This document shows positions 9,141 to 18,177 of a DNA stretch of 64,000 nucleotides, one piece after another. Positions within the stretch are counted from its first letter, which is position 1; each line of letters begins with the position of its first letter. The stretch lies in contig NZ_CP025013.1 in assembly GCF_002953715.1 (NCBI RefSeq), forward strand, positions 372,001 through 436,000, read 5' to 3'. The notes below the pieces were generated by a model, which was not told the DNA's origin, did not search any database, and was given only the letters and a program-made list of their open reading frames with translations. Position numbers and translations under genes: made by a program. The stretch comes from Rhizobium leguminosarum. GTDB taxonomy: Bacteria; Pseudomonadota; Alphaproteobacteria; Rhizobiales; Rhizobiaceae.

Positions 9141-9689
9141 ATGTCCGTCGATATCGGCAACCGCCTTCGCCATCTCCGCATCGCCCATAAGCTTTCCCAG
9201 CGTGAGCTCGCCAAGCGCACCGGAGTGCCCAATTCGACGATCTCGCTGATCGAATCGAACGCCTCCAATCCCTCGGTCGGGGCCTTGAAGCGAATTCTGG
9301 ACGGCATCCCAATCGGCCTGGCGGAGTTCTTCGCCTTCGAGCCCGAGCGTCCAAGGAAGGCCTTCCATGCGGCCGAGGAGTTGGTGGAGATCGGCAAGGG
9401 CGCCATCTCCTACAGGCAGGTTGGGGAAAACCTGTTCGGGCGGAGCCTGCAAATACTCAAGGAATGCTACCAGCCGGGCGCCGACACCGGAAAGGTTCCC
9501 CTTGTTCACGAGGGGGAGGAAGGCGGGATCGTGCTATCAGGAAGGCTCGAGGTGACGGTCGATGACGAGCGGCGGATCCTTGGGCCCGGTGACGCCTACT
9601 ATTTCGAAAGCAGGCGCCCTCATCGCTTCCGCTGCGTCGGACCGGTGCCCTGCGAGGTCATCAGCGCCTGCACGCCGCCGACGTTCTAG
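9141..9689 (+). CDS. XRE-family regulator with cupin domain (PuuR-like)
   Basis: A 182-residue repressor-type protein. Residues 1-65 form an XRE helix-turn-helix (LAKRTGVPNSTISLIESNAS). Residues 105-180 form a small cupin sensor domain with HEGEEGGIVLSGRLEVTV and GDAYYFESRRPHRFRC. Proteins of this layout, including PuuR, commonly regulate amine and amino-acid degradation, so the divergent aminotransferase 143 bp away is the likely target. Its stop overlaps the stop of the convergent ProC-like gene by 4 bp, leaving no room for a separate terminator. Confidence 0.9.
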   Translation: MSVDIGNRLRHLRIAHKLSQRELAKRTGVPNSTISLIESNASNPSVGALKRILDGIPIGLAEFFAFEPERPRKAFHAAEELVEIGKGAISYRQVGENLFGRSLQILKECYQPGADTGKVPLVHEGEEGGIVLSGRLEVTVDDERRILGPGDAYYFESRRPHRFRCVGPVPCEVISACTPPTF

Positions 9690-10468
9690 TTCCTGCCCTC
9701 GATCCGGGCAAGGACGCCGTCGAGTGCGGCGCTCAATGCGGCAAGGCCGCCCTTCTTCTCGAAGTCTGAGAAAACCTGCTCGTTCAGCCCGCCCTTGGTG
9801 GCGAATTCGCGGCTCAGCGCGCTGAACGGTTCGTTGCCGGGGCTGTTCGCTTTCTGCGCAAGGCTTGCAAAGAGCGGGGCAATGTAGGCCTGTCCCTTCG
9901 CCTTTTCGAGGCCGCTTCTCTCCAGCCAGACGGCAATCTGCTCCATGATGCCGAAATAGGTCGACATCATTGCGCTCGCTGCTGCGAGTAGATCATATTC
10001 CTTCCTCGACTGGCATTGGACAGCCGTTCCGAGCGCATCGAAAAGCGCTGCGACGGCGGTATCGGGCGGATAGATGGCAGTGACGCCTTGCCGGCCTGCG
10101 ACGAAGGGCAGAGGAATCGCCTGCGCGAGATGCACGTCGGCGGCGATCCATTCGGAGAGGGCCTGGCGCTCCGTCGCCGCAACGAGGCTGACGACCATTT
10201 GCCCATCCCTGAACGATAGCGCACGCACGACCTCCTCGGCGACCTGCGGCCGTATCGCCAGGAACACCATGTCGCTGCGCTCGACGACGTCCTGATTGTC
10301 CTTGGCAATTCTCACGGCGGCGAATTCGTCTGCCAGAGTCGCGGCGATATGAGCGCTTCGTGGAGACACGTGGATCTCGGAGGCATAGGCCGGCTCAGTG
10401 AGAATCCCGCGAACCATCGCTTCGGTAATCGCGCCGGTGCCGACGAATCCGATATTGTTGATTTTCAT
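9686..10468 (-). CDS. Pyrroline-5-carboxylate reductase-like protein (ProC family)
   Basis: NAD(P)H-dependent imino-acid reductase family, 260 residues. It has the Rossmann motif IGFVGTGAITEAMVRG at the N-terminus, VVSLVAATERQAL and AQAIPLPFVAGRQGVTAI in the middle, and a C-terminal helical dimer domain (FATKGGLNEQVF, where housekeeping ProC usually has a P-G-G-T-x-E-like motif). The start at 10468 lies four bases after the GntR gene stop, so the two form a leftward operon. Its place in a hydroxyproline-type locus suggests that it reduces a pyrroline carboxylate intermediate or recycles proline. It differs from a housekeeping ProC, so the activity is inferred. Confidence 0.8.
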   Translation of the reverse strand: MKINNIGFVGTGAITEAMVRGILTEPAYASEIHVSPRSAHIAATLADEFAAVRIAKDNQDVVERSDMVFLAIRPQVAEEVVRALSFRDGQMVVSLVAATERQALSEWIAADVHLAQAIPLPFVAGRQGVTAIYPPDTAVAALFDALGTAVQCQSRKEYDLLAAASAMMSTYFGIMEQIAVWLERSGLEKAKGQAYIAPLFASLAQKANSPGNEPFSALSREFATKGGLNEQVFSDFEKKGGLAALSAALDGVLARIEGRN

Positions 10469-10472
10469 TTGA

Positions 10473-11192
10473 TTACTCCGCAGCCCGCAACGGCCCCAAC
10501 GCGACATCCGTCGTGTAGTTCTCGCGCATGAAATTGATGAAATTGTCCTGGAACTGGCGCGTATGGGCGTGGGCGAGTTCGTCGGCGAGATCCACGTTCT
10601 TGTCCCTGACGGCATTGAGCATGAGCGTGTGCTCGTCGGTCAGGAGATAGCCCTCGTGGGTTCGTTCCAGATATTCGAAATGCAGGTGGAGCATGCGTTG
10701 CCCCTGCGACAGCAGCTTCTCGTAGAATGAGGCGAGATACTGGTTTTTCCCGGCCTGGGCGATTGCCATGTGGAATTCCTTGTTGGCTTCCGACATGGCG
10801 AGGTGATTGCCGGTTCTAACAGCCGCCTCGAACGACTTCAGCCGCTTGGCGATGATCTTCAGGTCCGCCTCGGTCCTGAGCGCGGCGGCAAGCCGCGTAT
10901 TCATGCGCTGCGCGATGTCGAGCGCCTCCACATATTTGGGAAACGTCGCCACTTCGATCGGCGCTACGATCGTGCTCCGGTTCGAGAGTGTGACGACCAA
11001 CTCGTCAGCGCCGAGCCGGATCAGGGCTTCGCGCACCGGCGAGCGCGACATGTCGAAGCGTTCGGCAAGCGTCATCTCATCGAGAAGCTGACCGGGCGGC
11101 AGAGTGAGCGCCAGGATCTCGTTGCGAAGCGTTTCGTAGACGTTCTTCCAGCCAGTCCCGCGGATTCGTTTCACTTCCGATTCTTCAGACAC
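10473..11192 (-). CDS. GntR-family regulator, FCD subfamily
   Basis: A 239-residue regulator with an N-terminal winged helix (NEILALTLPPGQLLDEMTLAERF, then SRSPVREALIRLGADELV) and an all-helical FCD effector domain containing the metal-type His residues EFHMAIAQAG and TDEHTLMLNAV. It is divergent from the ABC transporter and enzyme operon that starts at 11391. FCD-type GntR proteins often repress hydroxyproline or amino-acid utilisation genes, and the intergenic region holds repeated TGTCGACA-like sites, so it probably controls that operon and itself. Confidence 0.9.
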   Translation of the reverse strand: MSEESEVKRIRGTGWKNVYETLRNEILALTLPPGQLLDEMTLAERFDMSRSPVREALIRLGADELVVTLSNRSTIVAPIEVATFPKYVEALDIAQRMNTRLAAALRTEADLKIIAKRLKSFEAAVRTGNHLAMSEANKEFHMAIAQAGKNQYLASFYEKLLSQGQRMLHLHFEYLERTHEGYLLTDEHTLMLNAVRDKNVDLADELAHAHTRQFQDNFINFMRENYTTDVALGPLRAAE

Positions 11193-11241
11193 TTAGGTCC
11201 CTTTCTCCCGACGCGGGTCGCATTGGGCCAGAAAAGCAGCG

Positions 11242-11319
11242 TGTCGGCAATGTAATTTTTTCGCTTGACTTTGTCGACACGCTGTTGACATATCATTCTC
11301 AGTCGACACGCAGCCGACA
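11242..11319. promoter_or_regulatory. Array of TGTCGACA-like operator motifs upstream of hydroxyproline-type operon
   Basis: Five 8-bp elements related to the palindrome TGTCGACA lie between the divergent GntR gene and the transporter operon: TGTCGGCA at 11242, TGTCGACA at 11272, TGTTGACA at 11283, AGTCGACA at 11301 and AGCCGACA at 11312. Two pairs are spaced exactly 11 bp, about one helical turn. TTGACT at 11265 could serve as a -35. Binding by the neighbouring GntR regulator is an inference from position. Confidence 0.55.
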
Positions 11320-11390
11320 AGAAAATAACAGAAACGGCTAGAGCCGACGAGTGGAACCGCGCGCTTCGCGCACAGCAAAGAGGAATGCCG

Positions 11391-12224
11391 ATGCTTTCGA
11401 AGTTGATAACGTCCGCCTTGCGGGCGCTGCCCGCGCTCGCTCTCATGGGAGGTCTCTCCGCCACCGCCGCACAGGCTGAGACCGCTGAGGGATATTGGCA
11501 GGGTGTGCAGAAGGCGGGCGTGTTGCGCTGCGGCGCAGCCGTTGCCCCGCCCTATGTCATGCGCGATCCGGCGACCGGAGAATATTCCGGCTTCTTCGCC
11601 GATCTGTGCAAGGAATTTGCCGAAGTCCTGAAGGTGAAACCCGAATTCGTCGATACGACCTGGGACAATATCGTCGCCGGCCTGCAGGCCGGCAAATGGG
11701 ACCTTTCGCTGGCGCTGAACCGGACGCCGACGCGCGCCATGGCCGTGCAGTTCTCGATCCCGGCGATGGAGTACCAGATCTCGCTCGCCTATAACAAAAA
11801 CAATCCGAAAATTACGGCCGGTGCCGCCTCGGTGGCGGATATCGACAAAGCAGGCGTGACGCTTGCGGTCATGTCCGGCACGGCGCAGGACAAGGCAATT
11901 TCCGCATCGGTGAAGAACGCCACGATCATGCGTCTTCCCGGCAACGACGAGACCCGCCTGGCGGTAACCTCGAAGCGCGCCGACATTCTGGTCGACGCCT
12001 CCGACACCAACCAGCTCTTCACCCAGTCGAACCCCGACTGGGCGGTGGCGCTCAACCCGACGCCGGCGCTCGCCAAGCAGGGCGTCGCTTTCGGCCTGCC
12101 GCACAATCTTTCGGCTGCTGACGTCGAAGTGGTCGATATCTTCCTCGAAGAAAAGGTCGCGACCGGTCACGTCGATGAGCTGATCAAGAAGGCGGTCGAC
12201 GAAGTCCTCAAGGGCGCAAAGTAA
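11391..12224 (+). CDS. Amino-acid ABC transporter, periplasmic binding protein
   Basis: Family 3 solute-binding protein for polar amino acids, 277 residues from the ATG at 11391, which has AGAGGA six bases upstream; an ATG two codons earlier has too little spacing. A Sec signal peptide of about 26 residues ends at AAQAETAE. The mature part shows GVLRCGAAVAPPYVMRDPATG and the lobe motif ADLCKEFAEVLKVKPEFVDT. It is the first gene of a long rightward operon. The imino-acid catabolic enzymes downstream suggest hydroxyproline or proline as ligand. Confidence 0.92.
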   Translation: MLSKLITSALRALPALALMGGLSATAAQAETAEGYWQGVQKAGVLRCGAAVAPPYVMRDPATGEYSGFFADLCKEFAEVLKVKPEFVDTTWDNIVAGLQAGKWDLSLALNRTPTRAMAVQFSIPAMEYQISLAYNKNNPKITAGAASVADIDKAGVTLAVMSGTAQDKAISASVKNATIMRLPGNDETRLAVTSKRADILVDASDTNQLFTQSNPDWAVALNPTPALAKQGVAFGLPHNLSAADVEVVDIFLEEKVATGHVDELIKKAVDEVLKGAK

Positions 12225-12231
12225 CCTCGCC

Positions 12232-12258
12232 GGGCCGGTGCGAGGATCGCGCCGGCCC
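12232..12258 (+). promoter_or_regulatory. Intercistronic hairpin after binding-protein gene
   Basis: GGGCCGGTGCG and CGCGCCGGCCC form an 11-bp stem with one G-U pair and a five-base loop, directly after the binding-protein stop. Such hairpins commonly stabilise the upstream message or attenuate read-through so that the binding protein is made in excess. There is no T-run, so full termination is unlikely. Confidence 0.55.
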
Positions 12259-12286
12259 TCTCCAGCTTCGATCATCGGAGATTGGC

Positions 12287-13069
12287 ATGACCACGTCCTT
12301 CAGCCTTCCCCTCGTGAAAATGCAGGCGCTCCACAAAAGCTATGGCAACGGAGCCATTCAGGTGCTGAAAGGCATCGACATCGAAATGAAGCCCGGCGAA
12401 CGCGTCGTCGTCATCGGTCCGAGCGGCGGCGGTAAGAGCACGCTGCTGAGAGTGATGATGGGGCTGGAGCAGATCGACAGCGGGTCGGTCAATTTCGATG
12501 GAAAGCCTTATATTTCTTCCGAAGCCGTGGGCCGGAAGACCCAGATCGACACCAATGTCCGCCGTTCGATCGGCATGGTCTTTCAGCACTACACGCTGTT
12601 TCCGCATCTCAACGTCATTCAGAACCTGGTTCTCGCTCCCTGCAAGGTGCGTGGAGAAGCCAAGGCGAAGGCTGTGGCCCGAGCCCAGGCGCTGCTTGAG
12701 CGGTTCGGGCTTGGCGCCAAGTCCAATGCCTATCCGGCCCAGCTTTCCGGCGGACAGAAGCAGCGCGTCGCGATCGCCCGCGCGCTGATGCTCGACCCGA
12801 AGCTGATGCTGTTCGACGAGGTCACTTCGGCTCTGGACCCGGAACTTGTCAGCGAGGTGGAGCAGGTCATCCTGCAACTCGCCGCCCAGGACATGCCGAT
12901 GATGATCGTGACGCATGACATGTGGTTCGCCAAGAACATCGCCTCCCGCGTCATCTTCTGCGCGGGCGGCGTGGTCGTCGAGGACGGCCCTCCCGAGCAG
13001 GTGCTCGGCGCCCCACGCGAGGAGCGGACGAAGGAATTCATCGACCGCGTCTTCCACATCAAGCAGTAG
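12287..13069 (+). CDS. Amino-acid ABC transporter, ATP-binding protein
   Basis: ATPase subunit of the HisP/GlnQ type, 260 residues. Walker A is VIGPSGGGKSTLL, the ABC signature is LSGGQKQRVAIARAL, Walker B is LMLFDEVTSALDPE, and the switch His is in IVTHDMWFAKNIA. It lies between the binding protein and two permeases on the same strand and would power their import cycle at the cytoplasmic face of the membrane. Confidence 0.95.
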   Translation: MTTSFSLPLVKMQALHKSYGNGAIQVLKGIDIEMKPGERVVVIGPSGGGKSTLLRVMMGLEQIDSGSVNFDGKPYISSEAVGRKTQIDTNVRRSIGMVFQHYTLFPHLNVIQNLVLAPCKVRGEAKAKAVARAQALLERFGLGAKSNAYPAQLSGGQKQRVAIARALMLDPKLMLFDEVTSALDPELVSEVEQVILQLAAQDMPMMIVTHDMWFAKNIASRVIFCAGGVVVEDGPPEQVLGAPREERTKEFIDRVFHIKQ

Positions 13070-13096
13070 GCCACATCAAGCAGCCGGGAGAGCATC

Positions 13097-13759
13097 GTGA
13101 ACTATACGTTCGACTTCAATGCAGTATCCATCGCTCCGCTTCTGCAGGGGCTGTGGGTTTCGCTGGAGCTGACGGCTGCGGCGAACGTCATCGGCATCGT
13201 GCTCGGCTTCGCGCTCGCCCTTCTGATCATGAGCCCCTACCGGGTGGTGCGGCTGCCGTTCATGCTGTTCGTCGAATTCTTTCGCTGCACGCCGGCCATC
13301 GTCCAGATTGTCTGGATATTCTACTGCGTGCCGATGCTGTTCGACGTCTTCCTCGACCCGGTGACGATGGGCATCCTGGCGCTTGGGCTCAATCTGATGG
13401 CGTTTAACGCCGAGGCCTACCGGGCGTCCATCCAGACGGTTCCACGCGAACAGCTTGACGCCGGCATAGCGCTCGGCCTCAATCCGCTGCAGCGGGTGCT
13501 CTACATCGTGTTCCCGACGGCATTCCGAGCATCGATCCCCGTGCTTCTGACCAACGGTATCGTCATCTTCCAGCAGAGCGCGCTGGTTGCGATCGTGGCC
13601 ATCCAGGACCTGATGTACCAGGGCAAGACGCTGGCCACCGAGACCTACCGCCCCATCGAAACCTTTACCGTCGTGGCTCTCATCTATTTTGCCGTGTCCT
13701 TCCCGATAACCCAGATCGTCGGCCTGCTCGAGCGCCGCCGTCAAATCCTTGTCAGCTAG
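13097..13759 (+). CDS. Amino-acid ABC transporter permease (first)
   Basis: Inner-membrane permease of the HisM/GlnP type, 220 residues. It has several membrane segments (for example LWVSLELTAAANVIGIVLGF and VLYIVFPTAFRASIPVLLTN). The EAA-type loop that contacts the ATPase is EQLDAGIALGLNPLQRVLYI. FVEFFRCTPAIVQIVWIFYC is the conserved family motif. It starts 27 bp after the ATPase gene and probably forms a heterodimer with the next permease. Confidence 0.93.
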   Translation: MNYTFDFNAVSIAPLLQGLWVSLELTAAANVIGIVLGFALALLIMSPYRVVRLPFMLFVEFFRCTPAIVQIVWIFYCVPMLFDVFLDPVTMGILALGLNLMAFNAEAYRASIQTVPREQLDAGIALGLNPLQRVLYIVFPTAFRASIPVLLTNGIVIFQQSALVAIVAIQDLMYQGKTLATETYRPIETFTVVALIYFAVSFPITQIVGLLERRRQILVS

Positions 13760-13768
13760 GAGGCCAGA

Positions 13769-14434
13769 ATGACACTCGACTTCTCGATCCTGCTGCGCTT
13801 CGAACACGCACTCCTGCTCGGCCTGTGGATGACGATCAAACTGACGGTCATCTGCATCGTGCTCGGATGCACTCTCGGCTTTCTCGTCGGTCTCCTCAGG
13901 ACGTCGCGCAACCTCGCACTTCGCGCGATCTCCAGCATATATGTCGAATTCTTCCGCGGCACGCCGGTGCTAATCCAGCTCTTCTGGATATTCTTCTGCC
14001 TGCCGCTCATCCTTGGTGTCGAACTCTCGAACCTGGCGTCGGGGGTCATCGCACTGACGCTCTATATGGGTGCGATCACCAGCGAGACCTTCCGGGCGAG
14101 CCTCAAGTCCATCGGCCAGGAGCAGTTGGACGCCTGCGTCGCCCTCGGCCTGCCGCGCAGGAGCCAGGTGGTGAACGTCGTGCTGCCGCAGGCCGTGCTG
14201 CGCGCAATCCCGACGCTGCTGTCGAACTGCGTCAGCCTCTTCAAGGAGAGCGCCCTGGTCTCTGCCGTCGGCATGGCGGATCTGATGTTCGTCGGCCAGA
14301 ACATCTCCAACAACACGGCCCGTCCCGTCGAAGTACTGACGGTCGTCGCCCTCATTTACTTCGTGATCGCCTTTCCTCTGACGCGGGCCGTCTCGCTCGT
14401 GGAAGGCCGGATCCTGAAGAAACTCGCAATCTGA
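13769..14434 (+). CDS. Amino-acid ABC transporter permease (second)
   Basis: Second permease of the same family, 221 residues, with the motifs VEFFRGTPVLIQLFWIFFC and EQLDACVALGLPRRSQVVNV (EAA loop). Like its neighbour it has about five predicted membrane segments. It begins nine bp after the first permease. The presence of two different permeases fits the polar amino-acid transporters in which they heterodimerise. Confidence 0.93.
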   Translation: MTLDFSILLRFEHALLLGLWMTIKLTVICIVLGCTLGFLVGLLRTSRNLALRAISSIYVEFFRGTPVLIQLFWIFFCLPLILGVELSNLASGVIALTLYMGAITSETFRASLKSIGQEQLDACVALGLPRRSQVVNVVLPQAVLRAIPTLLSNCVSLFKESALVSAVGMADLMFVGQNISNNTARPVEVLTVVALIYFVIAFPLTRAVSLVEGRILKKLAI

Positions 14435-14465
14435 AGATAGTCGTTCCCAGACAGGAGAATTCCCC

Positions 14466-15344
14466 ATGAAACTTTCCGGCGTCATGCCCGCGCTCATCAC
14501 TCCCTTCGGCGCGAACAACAAGATCGACTTCAAGGCGTTCGAAAAGCACCTGACGGCGCTGCGTGCGGCGGGCGTCACGGGCTGGGTTCCGATGGGTTCG
14601 ACCGGCGAATACTTCTCCCTCTCGAACGAGGAGCGCGACGAGGTGCTCAAGTTCGTCAAGGACTTCGCCAATGACGACGAGATACTGATCGCCGGCACCA
14701 ACGCGCCTGCCACCCGCGAGGTGATCGAGAACACGACGCGCGCCAGGGAAATCGGCTATGACACGGTTCTGCTCGCCACACCCTTCTACACACGTCCGAC
14801 GCAGGACGAACTGCTCGCACACTACCGCGCCGTACTTGACGCCACTGATGTCAATCTCATCCTCTACAACTATCCTCCGAAGGACGGCATCGAGATTTCG
14901 TTCGACCTGATGGATGCGCTCGCCGACGATCCGCGGGTGATCGGCATCAAGGAGAGCTCGGGCGTTCTGCAGCGCGCCGTCGACATCCACGCGCGCTATA
15001 GGGGTCGCATCGACCTCGTCTCGGGTTCCGATGATATCGCCCTCGACTTCATGTTCTGGGGCGCGGATTCCTGGATCTGCGGTCCGGCCAACTGCATGGC
15101 GAAAGCGTGCTGCGACCTCGACCGGACGTTCCGTTCCGGCGACCTCGAAAAGGCGCGCGAGATGATGACGGTTCTCTACAGAGCGCTGAACATCCTCGAG
15201 AGCGGCAAGTTCGTCCAGAAGATCAAATATGGCTGCGAGCTCCAGGGCACGCCGGTCGGTACCTGCCGCGCGCCGCTCGGCGAACTGACCGAGCAGGAGA
15301 AGGCCGAATTCAAGGCGGCGATGCAGCCGATCCTCAACTGGTAA
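14466..15344 (+). CDS. DapA-family lyase, probable pyrroline-hydroxy-carboxylate deaminase
   Basis: Class I aldolase fold of the dihydrodipicolinate synthase family, 292 residues. GSTGEYFSLSNEERDEV, the Tyr in NLILYNYPPKDG, and the Schiff-base Lys in VIGIKESSGVLQ are all present. The position next to a D-amino-acid dehydrogenase, an aldehyde dehydrogenase and a proline-racemase homologue points to the deaminase that turns 1-pyrroline-4-hydroxy-2-carboxylate into 2-oxoglutarate semialdehyde, not to lysine synthesis. SD AGGAG is five bases from the ATG. The substrate is inferred from context. Confidence 0.85.
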   Translation: MKLSGVMPALITPFGANNKIDFKAFEKHLTALRAAGVTGWVPMGSTGEYFSLSNEERDEVLKFVKDFANDDEILIAGTNAPATREVIENTTRAREIGYDTVLLATPFYTRPTQDELLAHYRAVLDATDVNLILYNYPPKDGIEISFDLMDALADDPRVIGIKESSGVLQRAVDIHARYRGRIDLVSGSDDIALDFMFWGADSWICGPANCMAKACCDLDRTFRSGDLEKAREMMTVLYRALNILESGKFVQKIKYGCELQGTPVGTCRAPLGELTEQEKAEFKAAMQPILNW

Positions 15345-15414
15345 CAGGCCTCGAATGATAACAGTTACGGGGCGGGCCAGCCGCCCTGAAACCATTGAAA
15401 TTGCGAGGTTGGCC

Positions 15415-16653
15415 GTGTCATCCATCGTGGTCGTCGGCGCCGGCATTATCGGCACCACAATCGCCTATGAACTGCAGCGCCGGGGAAAAGCCGTCACCTT
15501 GCTCGACAAGGCGGCGCCGGGCCGCGGCGCTTCCTATGGCAATATGGCGAGCATCGCCGTCACCGAATTCATGCCGGCCTCGCGTCCGGGCATCTGGGCG
15601 CAGATGCCGAAATGGCTGCTCGATCCGGAGGGTCCGGTCCGCATCCGCCCCGGCTATCTGCCGAGACTGGTGCCCTGGTTCCTGCGGTTTCTGGCTGCAA
15701 GCCGTCCCTCGAAGCTGCGGGAACTGGAGGCAGCCGGCGCCGTGCTTTGCCGACGCGTCTACGAAGACCTGGACGCGCTCCTGAAGGAAACCGGCCTCGG
15801 ACACATGCTGACCGCCGAGGGATGCCTCAGCCTCTATGCCGATGACGCCGAGTTCAAAGCCGATCGGGAGCATATGGAAATCCTGGAGCGTTTCGGCTTC
15901 AGGCACGAAATCCTTGGCGGCAACGCCATCCGGGACCTTGAGCCTGTTTTGACGACGAAGATCGGCAAGGCGGTCCTCTTTCCCGACAACCGGTCGATTA
16001 CCGATCCCTACAGGCTTGTCTTCGCGCTGTCGGAAAGGTTCGGGCGGCTCGGCGGCAGGATCGTTCAGGGTAATGTCGTCGATTTCGAGCAGGGCGACGC
16101 GGGCGTCTGCGCGCTTCGGTTGGCGGATGGGCGCACCATTGCGGCCGACAAGGTGGTGCTCGCGGCCGGGGCTTTCACCGCCCGGCTTTCCGCCCTGTTG
16201 CGAGAGCATATCCCGCTCGAAACCGAACGCGGCTACCACACGCAGATCATGGAGCCCGGCATTTCGATGCGTCATTCGATCATCTGGCCGGCGCGCGCCT
16301 TCATGGTCACGCCGACGGCAGGCGGCATCCGCGTCGGCGGCACGGTCGAGATGGCCGGTCTCGACGCACCGCCCGATTATCGGCGCGCGAAGATCCTGGT
16401 GAAGCGGGCTCAGGAGGCATTGCCGGATCTGCAGGTCCGGCAGGCGACGGAGTGGATGGGGCATCGCCCGGCACTGCCCGACACCGTGCCGGTCATGGGG
16501 CCTTCCGCCAAGCGCCGCAACGTTTGGTACGCGACCGGCCACGGACATCTCGGCCTCACCTATGCGGCGACGACCGGCCGCCTGATGGCCGATCTCATCA
16601 CGGGCGTCCAACCGCCCGTGGACATGAAACCCTATCGCGTCGACCGCTTCTGA
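15415..16653 (+). CDS. FAD-dependent D-amino-acid (D-hydroxyproline) dehydrogenase
   Basis: DAO-family flavoprotein, 412 residues from GTG 15415, which has GAGG six bases upstream and places the nucleotide motif IVVVGAGIIGTTIAYELQRR at the N-terminus; an ATG at 15355 is possible but gives an unmatched extension. The C-terminal ATGHGHLGLTYAATTGRLMA is the second FAD contact. In hydroxyproline catabolism this enzyme oxidises cis-4-hydroxy-D-proline to the pyrroline acid used by the DapA-like deaminase. It is distinct from dadA at 1049. Confidence 0.85.
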   Translation: MSSIVVVGAGIIGTTIAYELQRRGKAVTLLDKAAPGRGASYGNMASIAVTEFMPASRPGIWAQMPKWLLDPEGPVRIRPGYLPRLVPWFLRFLAASRPSKLRELEAAGAVLCRRVYEDLDALLKETGLGHMLTAEGCLSLYADDAEFKADREHMEILERFGFRHEILGGNAIRDLEPVLTTKIGKAVLFPDNRSITDPYRLVFALSERFGRLGGRIVQGNVVDFEQGDAGVCALRLADGRTIAADKVVLAAGAFTARLSALLREHIPLETERGYHTQIMEPGISMRHSIIWPARAFMVTPTAGGIRVGGTVEMAGLDAPPDYRRAKILVKRAQEALPDLQVRQATEWMGHRPALPDTVPVMGPSAKRRNVWYATGHGHLGLTYAATTGRLMADLITGVQPPVDMKPYRVDRF

Positions 16654-16686
16654 GAGCGGCGTCGGCGCAAGGCGAAGGGAGTGACT

Positions 16687-18177
16687 ATGCGAAGCGAACT
16701 CTATATCGACGGACAATGGGTGAAGCCGGCCAAGGGCGGAACCTGCGAGGTGATCAATCCGGCGACCGAAGAGGTGATCCACAGGATCGCCGCCGCAACG
16801 GCCGAAGACGTCGACCTCGCCGTGAAGGCCGCGCGCCGCGCCTTTGACAAGGACGGCTGGCCGAAGCTGACCGGAGCCCGGCGCGCCGGATATCTCCGGG
16901 CCATTGCGGCCGGCATCCGCGCCCGTCAGGCCGAAATCGCCCGCCTCGAAGTCCTCGACAACGGCAAGCCGTTTCCGGAGGCCGACTGGGACGTCGCCGA
17001 TGCGGCGGGCTGCTTCGATTTCTATGCGGGTCTGGCCGAACAGCTCGACAACAATCCCGAGGAGGCGATCGCGCTTCCCGATGCACGGTTCACATCAAAG
17101 GCGGTTCGCGAGCCGATCGGTGTGGCCGGCGCGATCATTCCCTGGAACTATCCGTTGCTGATGGCGGCATGGAAGGTCGCCCCCGCGCTTGCCGCCGGCT
17201 GCACCATCGTGCTCAAGCCCGCCGAACTGACATCGCTGACGGCGCTCGAGCTCGCGGCAATCGCAGACGAAGCCGGGCTGCCTCCAGGCGTCCTCAATAT
17301 CGTAACGGGCGCTGGCTCGGTCGCCGGACAGGCAATCATCGATCACAGGCAGGTTGACAAGCTAGCATTTACCGGCTCCGGACCGGTCGGCTCGAAGATC
17401 ATGGCTGCGGCTGCCCGTGACATCAAGCGCGTCAGCCTGGAGCTCGGCGGCAAGTCGCCCTTCGTCGTCTTCGAGGACGCCGATATCGACAAGGCCGTCG
17501 AGTGGCTCATGTTCGGCATCTTCTGGAACCAGGGCCAGGTCTGCTCGGCGACTTCAAGAGTCCTCGTGCAGGACACCCTCTACGAACGGTTGCTCGCGCG
17601 TCTGATCGAGGAAACGAAAAAGATCAAAATCGGCAACGGCCTGGACGAGGGCGTCCTCCTGGGGCCGCTGGTTTCCAAGCGCCAGCACGAGCAGGTCGTT
17701 GCGGCGATCGAAAAGGCCCAGCAAGCCGGCGCTACGGTCGCCTGCGGCGGAGTGCGCCCTGAAGGATTCGACAAGGGCTACTACCTTCAGCCGACCGTTC
17801 TGACCGACGTTCCGCTCGACAGCGCCGCCTGGGTGGAGGAGATCTTCGGGCCTGTCGTCTGCATCCGGCCCTTCAAGACCGAAGAGGAGGCGGTCGAGCT
17901 CGCCAATGACTCCCGCTTCGGCCTGGCCGCTGCCGTGATGTCGAAGGACGAGGCCCGCGCCGAACGGGTGGCGGCGGCCTTCCGCGCCGGCATCGTCTGG
18001 ATCAACTGCTCGCAGCCCACATTCACCGAAGCGCCCTGGGGCGGCTACAAGGAATCCGGCATCGGCCGCGAACTCGGACGCTGGGGCCTCGACAACTACC
18101 TCGAGACCAAGCAGATCACCCGCTTCACCAGCGAGGATCCCTGGGGCTGGTACATCAAGCCGGAGGCGGCCAAATGA
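16687..18177 (+). CDS. NAD(P)-dependent aldehyde dehydrogenase (2-oxoglutarate semialdehyde type by context)
   Basis: Aldehyde dehydrogenase superfamily, 496 residues. The catalytic Cys is in FWNQGQVCSATSR, the general base Glu in SLELGGKSPFVVF, and the cofactor loop in FTGSGPVGSKI. IIPWNYPLLMAAWKVAPALA is diagnostic. The sequence also resembles betaine-aldehyde dehydrogenases, but the neighbours suggest that it oxidises 2-oxoglutarate semialdehyde to 2-oxoglutarate, the last step of hydroxyproline breakdown. An in-frame GTG at 16681 is an alternative start. Its stop overlaps the next gene by 4 bp. Confidence 0.9.
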   Translation: MRSELYIDGQWVKPAKGGTCEVINPATEEVIHRIAAATAEDVDLAVKAARRAFDKDGWPKLTGARRAGYLRAIAAGIRARQAEIARLEVLDNGKPFPEADWDVADAAGCFDFYAGLAEQLDNNPEEAIALPDARFTSKAVREPIGVAGAIIPWNYPLLMAAWKVAPALAAGCTIVLKPAELTSLTALELAAIADEAGLPPGVLNIVTGAGSVAGQAIIDHRQVDKLAFTGSGPVGSKIMAAAARDIKRVSLELGGKSPFVVFEDADIDKAVEWLMFGIFWNQGQVCSATSRVLVQDTLYERLLARLIEETKKIKIGNGLDEGVLLGPLVSKRQHEQVVAAIEKAQQAGATVACGGVRPEGFDKGYYLQPTVLTDVPLDSAAWVEEIFGPVVCIRPFKTEEEAVELANDSRFGLAAAVMSKDEARAERVAAAFRAGIVWINCSQPTFTEAPWGGYKESGIGRELGRWGLDNYLETKQITRFTSEDPWGWYIKPEAAK

